Shown here one piece after another: positions 8,373 to 13,893 of a DNA stretch of 13,893 bases (the stretch's first letter is position 1; every line of letters begins with the position of its first letter). The notes below the pieces were generated by a model, which saw only the letters and a list, made by a program, of their open reading frames with translations, was not told the origin of the DNA and searched no databases. The translations under genes and the position numbers were made by a program. Source of the stretch: Dunaliella salina (taxonomy: Eukaryota > Chlorophyta > Chlorophyceae > Chlamydomonadales > Dunaliellaceae); assembly GCA_002284615.2 (NCBI GenBank), contig MU070296.1, forward strand, positions 68,839-82,731. The letters are read 5' to 3'.

Positions 8373-8779
8373 AGATGGATCAGTTGACCTTTAAAACGTA
8401 CTGCATGTTTTTGGTTGTAGAGGGTGCCTGTGCGGTACTGCAGGATGGTACGCTTCACGGGTGTAGAACTGTTGGGCATATTTTTGAAGGCATTGCTGAT
8501 TTTTTATCTACTTGCGGTAATAATTTTGATAGTAAGTAGTAACCTGTTTTGGCATTGGCATATCCAAGCTTGTGTTTAGAATGCATGTGGGATTTAAGGG
8601 CATCTTGAAGATTGGGGAAATAGGTGAGCTTGTGGGCGGGTGGTGGACCCGCAGATGTGCCTGCAGCATGCACTCTTTCTTCCTTGGCTAACCAGGAAAT
8701 GTTTGTAAATGGATTTCCACCAGGACCTGCACCAGGGATCTTGGTGTCTGCCACACAGTTCTGGGCTTGCTTTGCCTGA

Positions 8780-9170
8780 TGCTTTGCAATGGCATCTGCA
8801 CATTCATTTCCAGCGACGCCAGCATGGGACTTCACCTTGTAAATTCGAATTTTGGTACGGAAGTTTCTAATGAGTGTTGAAATCATTTTAAGGACTCCTT
8901 GGATATGCCTTCGAAGTTTTTAAGGACAGGTAAGCTGTTTACGTATTTGATTGAAAGAGGTGAGGCTGTCTGATGCAATATCTGCATATTTGGTGATGAT
9001 AGCAGCAGCAATTGCTGCCAATTCAGCTCTAGTAATGGTTTTAGTAATCCCAGCACCGTTTGGTTCTACAAAGTTCTTGGTGTCAGTGGACGGGCAGTAG
9101 ACACCTGCTCCAATTCTTGCTTACTGTCATGGCCAAGGCAGCTGCCATCTGTGTATGCCCATGTTCTCCA
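8780..9170 (-). other. Domain in copy C: RNase H, catalytic residues preserved
   Basis: Ribonuclease H type I, which degrades RNA in RNA:DNA hybrids during retroelement replication. All four acidic residues can be placed: D in AYTDGSC (about 9149), E in TITRAELAAIAAAI (about 9023), D in ADIASDSLTSFNQIRK (about 8968) and D in SHAGVAGNECADAIA (about 8796). They lie in three frames. A shift occurs after DSKQ (about 9120), and a stop follows QLTCP (about 8929). The KVKSHAG(V/I)xGNExAD box is typical of RNase H in non-LTR elements. The sites are kept but the domain is frameshifted, which suggests fairly recent decay. Confidence 0.8.
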
Positions 9171-9382
9171 ATCAGCAACTTTGAGAGTTAGAATAGCACT
9201 GGATTGGCTGGGCACCGAGTCTGTATGTTGGACAGTCATGTGTGGATTTTTAGGGTTTTTGGAGACATGTTGTTTGTCAAATGGGAGGCGTTCCAGTTTA
9301 TTGAAATTTGGCATGTGAGCATGCATGTAATTTAGGACAGGGTGGCTGCTGACATTCGTCAGCTTCCACTGTGTGGCTTCTT

Positions 9383-9865
9383 TCAAATCTCCTTCCAGGC
9401 CTTGTAGCCAGTCTTTGTTATGGTTGTTGAGATGAACTCGAGCTGCAGTGTTCCAAACAGCAATGATACAAAGGTCCCATGTACGCTGAGGTAGAGGTAC
9501 CTCTTGGTAAGGGCAGGATTGAGAGGCACTGCAACCAAGTTTTCTGCAAGGTATGGCTCCAAGATTGGAACAGAGGCGGGGTAGGCAGTTATAAGTTTGG
9601 AGTAGGGGTTAGTTATCATGTTCTTATTCCAAGCCGGAAGGAACATGAATGTAGCAGTGGCTTCTGTATTGAGAATGGCATGTTGCAAAGCTTTGGTCAT
9701 GACTCCCTCGTCATAAAAGGTATGGCAGACTGAGAAGCCTAAGAACTTGGATGAGAAGGCGTTATGCATGGCACCAAGAAGAGTGTCTCTGGAGTCCGCA
9801 CTCCAATGATTCTGGTATTGTGGGTTGTGGTCTAGTGGGGAGGCCATTTTTTCTTGGGTTACCAA
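9383..9865 (-). other. Domain in copy C: possible Rossmann methyltransferase-like segment
   Basis: Intact 160-codon frame: ALVTQEKMASPLDHNPQYQ..., WSADSRDTLLGAMHNAF, KFLGFSVCHTFYDEGVMTKAL, then ATATFMFLPAWNKNMITNPY. The run of a small-residue strand, a loop where amino-methyltransferases have N-P-P-F/Y (here CHTFY), a helix, then a hydrophobic strand ending LPAW recalls the PCIF1-like adenosine methyltransferase fold (NPPF...FIPEW). The catalytic NPPF is absent, so any such domain would be inactive. This is inference from pattern only. The segment may equally be an uncharacterised retroelement domain. Confidence 0.3.
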
Positions 9866-10524
9866 AGCCCATTTTTGAAAGGCAGTATGAATGTGAGTTG
9901 GAAGGGCTTTTGAAAAAGAGTCTTTGATCTCTTTGCTAGAGTACTTTCTTTAAGCATTTGCGGGAAAGGAGTCCTTGCAGCTCAGTAGCAAAGTTGCCTG
10001 GAGCTGGTGTTATTTTCTCGTGCAAGCCAGCAAGCATGGCCCCATAAAAAGCCCTGTAGAGGATTTGGAAGCTATTTGGGAACATAATACCAACACATTT
10101 GCCTTGCGTATTGTATGTGCAATCCATGTGCGCCGTGTATATTTCTGGGAGAATGAGGGGGGATCAAGTAGGAGGGGAATGGCTGTGGGATCCTGTGTCT
10201 GATGTTGCTGGATGAGGGGGTTGCTGGTCCGTGTACTCCACGTTCTTAACCTCGCGCAGCCCATTGCATGAGCCTGTAGGTTTTATTTCTGCTTGTGGAT
10301 TTGTGGGGTTTGTATCAAATGTGATTTTGTTGCGCAATTCTGTGTCCAATTCCTGCTTCCATACATTGGTTTCATTATGTTTTTCGAAGCCCTGTCTTTC
10401 AAGATTTGAGAGGGTAGAATCTGCTGTGGGTGTTGAGAGGGCTTGCTCTGTTGTGCTCCAACTCGAGCAAATACTCTTTTACTTTAGGCCATACCTTCTG
10501 TAAATCCTCTGATTCCCAGAAGGG

Positions 10525-10868
10525 CTAGCCTTGGAAGCGCTTCCAAGTGACCCTCCTGAGTTCTCGTTTAGTCTGCCGCTCTCTTTCAATTTTTTGGGCA
10601 TCAATTAGGTTTGCATAGGCGGGACATGCCCATATGTCAGCTGTTGCAATGTCTTGTCTTTGCTCCACCGAGTAGCATCCAAGCTCCTTCATGCAATCCC
10701 AATGGTACGTCCTGTGGCACACATCACAAACATACATATCAGGAAATGGATCCTCCAAGGTTCTGGTTTCATAACTTTGGTAGTGATTGCACACTTGGCA
10801 GCAGGCACACTCAACATCAGTGCAAGCAGCAGGTGAGGCGTTTAAATGAAATCGTTTCCAGGCACAAG
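10525..10868 (-). other. Domain in copy C: PHD-like zinc finger
   Basis: Minus-strand frame beginning after a stop at 10870. Cys/His ligands: CACCQVCNHY (about 10808-10783), YVCDVCHRTYHWDCMKELGCY (about 10732-10670) and WACPAY (about 10626-10609). The spacing C-x2-C...C-x2-C-x4-H-x2-C...C-x2-C is that of a C4HC3 PHD finger, a histone-tail reader, which in a retroelement could guide chromatin choice. The last expected Cys is Tyr (TAC/TAT, one base from Cys), so the finger is probably broken. A basic tail follows (KIERERQTKRELRRVTW). The displayed start at 10794 is a GTG and is not a true start, because the Cys-rich frame extends upstream. Confidence 0.6.
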
Positions 10869-10870
10869 GT

Positions 10871-11865
10871 TAGCTTCTTTAAATAGTGCAGGGCCCATTT
10901 TTCAATGATCATAGGTGCGTAATGGGTATGTATTGCACTTGGAGGTGGGCGGGAGAGCTTGATTGTTCTTTCTTGTTCTCCGCATTTTATGAACTGATAG
11001 CACGGCTAGCAGTAGTCTCTTTAGCGAGTTTCCCAGCTGTGTTTCAACTATAGTTCCAGACTTGTGGGCCTTGGGAAGCGAGCTTAGAGAGTAGATAGCT
11101 GGGGATTTGTTCTCTCTGTCTGTGTGGAGCGATTTTTGCCTTCTCTTCCTGGGTCAATTTGTTTGAGTATCTAGGCTTTGCGAAGTAAGAGTTTGTGTCT
11201 GAGGGTCGAGACAATCATCTGTCTGATGTTGGTAGTCAAAATTTACTTTCTCTACATCTTTTCTTCTACGTTTTTCTCTCCCTCAATACTTTTCAAGGTC
11301 TATGGTTGTTTGGCTTGCTTTCATCACAGGCTTTTAAGCTCACAGGCACTCACAGTTTTGTTTCTCTTCTTTCCACATACTTGCAGGGTCTGCTACACAG
11401 ATCACCACTTGACATAATGCGAGTGCATTTCCTCAAGCCCTTCTCGTTCATCTTGGGCTAACTTGTTTAAATGAGCACCAAAGAAGAACACCTTATAAAA
11501 GTAAGTAAGAAGATGAACACCTTTATAAAAGTAAAAGCAAAAGTCCACGCTGGACAAAATTCAGTGTGCATGAAGGAAAGACCCAACGGTCAGCGCTGTC
11601 ACTGACCGCAAACCTCACCAGTATCTAAACTAGAAACTAAGAAGATAATTGATGGGGATCTGGTGGGTTGTTGCCATCCGACCAGGCGTGTGCCTCGCTC
11701 TCCTGTAACCAGCCCGTTCAGTAGCCGCCAACCCCCGGTTCTGTGTTATTTGAATTGCTGAAACGGATGGCATGTTTGGTGTTGTCAATTTTCGTGAAGG
11801 TCTTAACAGCATGAAGGTGGAGTTTGGTTGCAGTTTTTTGGCCTTTTTCTTTGGTTAAGCCCAGG
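10871..11865. other. Copy C upstream remnant, then non-coding
   Basis: On the minus strand 11213-11047 reads as retroelement protein, and decayed pieces link it to the PHD finger through several stops (for example AGKLAKETTASRAISS after the stop at 11047-11049). From about 11216 to 11865 I see no gene. Two hydrophobic plus frames of 79 and 88 codons (11178-11461) are T/C-rich and unsupported. A dispersed-repeat piece lies at 11523-11598. Confidence 0.5.
11485..11598 (+). repeat. Dispersed repeat piece with duplicated TATAAAAGTAA
   Basis: 11523-11598 (TATAAAAGTAAAAGC...AAAGTCCACGCTGG...CAGTGTGCATGAAGGAAAGACCCAACGGTCAGCGCTG) matches 4451-4517 and the start of the minus copy near 4024. Just before it, GAACACC(T)TTATAAAAGTAA is present twice (about 11484 and 11511), so the junction was locally duplicated. 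TATAAAAG is a good TATA-box string, and its conserved place at the edge of the repeat could mark an element promoter. Confidence 0.55.
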
Positions 11866-11877
11866 TTGCAGAGAGGA

Positions 11878-12040
11878 AAGGAAAAGCTACGCAAGCGGGA
11901 CTAGCCCCCAAGCATCACGGGAGGAACGACATTAGCACCCGGTATAGGGCACGCCTTATCGAACCTCCACAGAATCGAACCCACGACCTCCACGTCCCTT
12001 TTGGGGATGCGATCCGAATAGACCACACCAGGTTCCCGCC
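11878..12040 (-). mobile_element. tRNA-derived SINE, about 163 bp
   Basis: Read on the minus strand, it begins GGCGGGAACCTGGTG and carries a pol III A box TGGTCTATTCGG (12025-12014, tRNA-Glu-like) and a B box GGGTTCGATTCT (11982-11971) with about 31 bases between them. GAACCT near the start can pair with AGGTTC just after the B box, like an acceptor stem. The T stem is imperfect, so it is not a working tRNA. An unrelated body of about 80 bases and a short T/C-rich end (GCTTTTCCTTT) follow. TTGCAGAGAGGA stands at both edges (11866-11877 and 12041-12052), a 12-bp target-site duplication as expected for LINE-mobilised SINEs. Confidence 0.65.
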
Positions 12041-12072
12041 TTGCAGAGAGGATCGGTTGCAGAGAGGATCAA
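12041..12072 (+). repeat. 16-bp tandem repeat beside the SINE
   Basis: TTGCAGAGAGGATCGG and TTGCAGAGAGGATCAA stand head to tail (12041-12056, 12057-12072). The target site was thus either duplicated before the SINE arrived or duplicated again afterwards. Either copy could be the partner of the left-hand target-site duplication at 11866-11877. Confidence 0.8.
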
Positions 12073-13066
12073 TAGTGTAGGGGTTGTAGGTATACACCCT
12101 ACGGGGTATACTCTGGCAACTCCAATAACGTCAGTGTTTAAAGTGACTCTGTCACTGTGGTGAGAAGCTCAAGTGTTTTTGTGTATAAGCTCTCTTCGGT
12201 GTTTTTATGTTGATTTTGTGCAGTCAGGAGTGCTTGTGCAGGGTTGGTGCCTGAGCAGAATTTCAGCTGGAAAACTCAAAATTCCTCAAGGTAGTTTTCC
12301 TCAGCGCTTCCGGGTCCATGAAAATTTATGTTACAAAATCCAGAAAGCTGCCCGTCCGTTCCTCTGCCGAGTTTCATGGCACTCCCTCTTCTAGGACTTT
12401 GCGAGCTCCAAAAGCTCTGTTTGCGTTGCTGTCTGCGCGCTTGATTTATCTTTGCATGCAGATGTTTGGTTTTATAATTCTTGTTCGTGCTGCAGCGCTT
12501 TGTTGCGTTGGGACAACAATATGTCAGTACACGTCAGCCTCCGTCCGCACGATGCGAGGTGTGACACTAGAATGCATTGAATAGCCGGTATTTTGTTCCA
12601 GCTCTCCTATTTCGTGGCTTTAGGCACTACGTAAAACATTTCATGTCACTCTAGTCTTCAGGAAATAGGGAACCCTCTCACAAGCGGCAGCACAGAGTTC
12701 GTGCATCTAGTACAAGGTCTGCTTGGTCGATTTTCAGCTGCACAAAATTCTTCAGAATTAGAATGTTTTCGAAAACATGGGTTTTAATTTAAGCTTTGTA
12801 CTGAACCCTGAGGTTGACTTTGTCCTTTGTCGGGTGGGCACAATGTGATATTTGCAAGAAGTGGAGGAAGATTCCCAAAGGATCTCGCCTGAGGAAGGGG
12901 AGGTAGGGAAGCTGTCTGAGGAAGGGGAGGTAGGGAAGCAGATCTGGATATACGTCTGTGATTTCATACCTTCTTAAGACCTTGTATATTCCGAAGTGTG
13001 AATGAAAGAATCCAAACGTAGAGAGTAAAAGAAAGAATGCTCAATTAATCCAGAGAAAAAAGAATT
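12073..13066. other. Non-coding stretch
   Basis: No supported gene in about 1 kb. Short plus frames at 12173-12394 and 12318-12584 overlap and show no motif. The only structure is the purine-rich tandem repeat at 12889-12939. Confidence 0.5.
12889..12939 (+). repeat. 27-bp purine-rich tandem repeat, two copies
   Basis: CTGAGGAAGGGGAGGTAGGG-AAGC is found at 12889-12912 and 12916-12939, period 27. The period is a multiple of three and leaves both strands open (minus strand reads FPTSPSSDSFPTSPSS). With no surrounding gene this is probably a minor satellite. Confidence 0.8.
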
Positions 13067-13361
13067 ATGAACTCACAACCACTTGTCTGCACAGACACTT
13101 ACACCTCTCGCACAATACGCACAGGGGAAATCCGACGCGCCTCTGTCTACGTCACTCTATCAAGGCACAAGACATGGGTTGATGTGAGGCTCATTGCTCC
13201 TATATGGAGCAGCATCCCTGAGCGCCAAGCCATTGTTGCACAATTTAAGAAGTTGGCAGCCAGATGAGCAATTGGTGGCAGAGATGCAGCGCCTTCAAAC
13301 CCTTGCAATCAGCACAGCTGCACGCTTGCAGCCATTTTATGCAGAGCATGCAATTTTTTGA
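13067..13361 (+). pseudogene. PIF1-like helicase C-terminal fragment, frameshifted
   Basis: The frame from 13067 reads ...TIRTGEIRRASVYVTLSRHKTWVDVRLIAPIW..., which has helicase motif VI of SF1B PIF1/RecD-like enzymes (Y-V-(A/T)-L-S-R) followed by a typical C-terminal tail. It stops at 13265-13267 after KKLAAR. In the +1 frame from 13260 (CCA GAT GAG) the protein continues DEQLVAEMQRLQTLAISTAARLQPFYAEHAIF to a TGA at 13359-13361, so a one-base indel near 13258-13262 is likely. Motifs I to V are absent; only the last 65 to 100 residues remain. The ATG at 13067 is simply the first in the fragment. CTGCACAG just inside (about 13088-13095) could be a splice acceptor. Such helicases occur as host genes, in large DNA viruses and in Helitrons. 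Confidence 0.6.
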
Positions 13362-13516
13362 ATTTATTCAACAATGAGGAAACTAATCAACACCAGCCTT
13401 CATAGTTCAAGAAAAAGCCATACTTGCCCCTGACTGCTCAACGGCTCTTTAGGGGAAAAAGGGACCAAGGTGAATAGAAAGATGGCGTTACTTAAACTCT
13501 TGAACTCCGTGTGTGG

Positions 13517-13532
13517 GGGGGCTTCGGCCCCC
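13517..13532 (+). other. GC-rich TTCG hairpin downstream of helicase fragment
   Basis: GGGGGC-TTCG-GCCCCC forms a perfect six-pair stem with a four-base loop. It starts about 155 bases after the helicase frame ends. Helitrons carry a short GC-rich hairpin near the 3' end, usually about 10 bases before CTRR. No clear CTRR-plus-T follows here, so the match is partial. It could also be an RNA 3'-end structure. Confidence 0.4.
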
Positions 13533-13893
13533 GCCCGTCGGCTCGCTGTTTCAGGGAAGCATCGTTCGTGTCAGCAATGAGCAGCAGCAATGTCTAGCAG
13601 AAGAGATCTCTCTCTTTGAGTGATACACGGTGTGAGCTCACGCGCGTGTGTGAAATGCGTGTGTGAAGTGCAGGCAGTGGCGAACCCGACACCCCCCAGA
13701 TTCCAGGACCTGAGGCCGTAAAGTGAAGTCATCGGAACAGTTGACTGGATAGTGGTGAGCTGCTCAAGCGGGTTAAAGTTGAGGCCTGGGACTGGGGGGT
13801 AGGGTATTGGGATAGTCATTCTGAGAGCTGAGCAAACTATGTACAAGCTCATTTACTTGGAAACCATACTAAGAGCATGCGGCTGAGAACTGA
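13533..13893. other. Trailing region with no recognised gene
   Basis: A 93-codon minus frame (13571-13852) is open and has plausible composition but matches nothing I know. It starts close to the window edge and may be part of a longer coding piece outside. A GTGTGTGAA-type duplication is visible near 13647-13668. Confidence 0.35.

Larger units (their letters stand above)
7563..11215 (-). pseudogene. Copy C: retroelement polyprotein with PHD finger, RNase H, CCHC knuckle and RLE
   Basis: The most complete element in the window, about 3.6 kb or 1,200 codons, read right to left across several frames. Order from the N-terminus: an unnamed segment at 11213-11047 (LTQEEKAKIAPHRQREQIP...GPQVWNYS); a Cys-rich PHD-like finger (10868-10525); a linker with ITFDTNPTNPQAEIKPTG (10349-10164); a second linker with GLHEKITPAPGNF (10127-9936); a methyltransferase-like segment (9865-9383); an RNase H domain (about 9160-8780); a CCHC knuckle (8372-8316); and an RLE (about 8080-7890), ending at 7563. 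There are at least six frame breaks or stops, for example the stops at 11047-11049, 10868-10870, 8391-8393 and 8455-8457. I see no RT motif between the PHD and RNase H regions. It is either a DNA- or RT-less derivative, or the second ORF of an element whose RT lies elsewhere. No LTRs were found. Confidence 0.8.

Noticed and set aside
8203..8539. Plus-strand ORFs opposite copy C
   Set aside because: They are shadows of the minus-strand knuckle and nuclease frames.
11178..11461. Small hydrophobic membrane proteins on the plus strand
   Set aside because: T/C-rich sequence gives Phe/Leu/Ser-rich chance frames; two such frames overlap and no neighbouring support exists.
11960..12035. Functional tRNA gene on the minus strand
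   Set aside because: A and B boxes and a partial acceptor pairing exist, but the T stem does not pair and the cloverleaf is poor; flanking duplications fit a SINE.
13517..13532. Bacterial rho-independent terminator
   Set aside because: No T run follows the stem and the surrounding DNA is eukaryotic.

Overview
This is eukaryotic, gene-poor, repeat-dense nuclear DNA. I find no intact host gene. Almost everything recognisable is a decayed mobile element, several of them nested inside one another. The RNase H-containing retroelement proteins (the K-V-K-S-H-A-G box, a CPL-C...H-x4-C knuckle before a PD...ExK nuclease, and an unusual PHD finger) look to me like the families that fill the draft genome of the prasinophyte green alga Cymbomonas tetramitiformis. 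That assignment is from memory and could not be searched here, so treat it as a likely chlorophyte/prasinophyte-like protist.

Layout. 1-771: nothing recognised. 835-2237 (+): copy A, the C-terminal remains of a retroelement (CCHC knuckle plus restriction-like endonuclease, RLE), split by a 320-bp foldback element (863-1182) built of GCGTCCA/TGGACGC words; its 3' tail (2217-2365) recurs at 7291-7463. 2380-3700: no gene. 3703-4689: two diverged copies of one repeat in opposite orientation, flanking a reverse-transcriptase fragment (+). 4690-7138 (+): further retroelement-like open pieces, split by a 1.6-kb foldback element (5043-6638) whose arms are built of CGGCTGAA/TTCAGCCG words. Removing that element rejoins an open frame. 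7291-7463: second copy of the retroelement 3' tail. 7563-11215 (-): copy C, the most complete element, with PHD finger, methyltransferase-like region, RNase H, CCHC knuckle and RLE in that order, broken by frameshifts and stops. 11523-11598: another piece of the dispersed repeat. 11878-12040 (-): a tRNA-derived SINE with A and B boxes and a 12-bp target-site duplication. 13067-13361 (+): the C-terminal end of a PIF1-like helicase with one frameshift, followed about 155 bp later by a GC-rich TTCG hairpin, which suggests a Helitron-like remnant.

Nothing here forms an operon or host pathway. The logic is one of layering: retroelements landed first, foldback DNA elements and a SINE then landed in or beside them, and all have since decayed. 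The features most likely to be new are the two foldback families with short-word arms, the SINE, and the PHD / methyltransferase-like / RNase H / RLE polyprotein with no visible reverse transcriptase.
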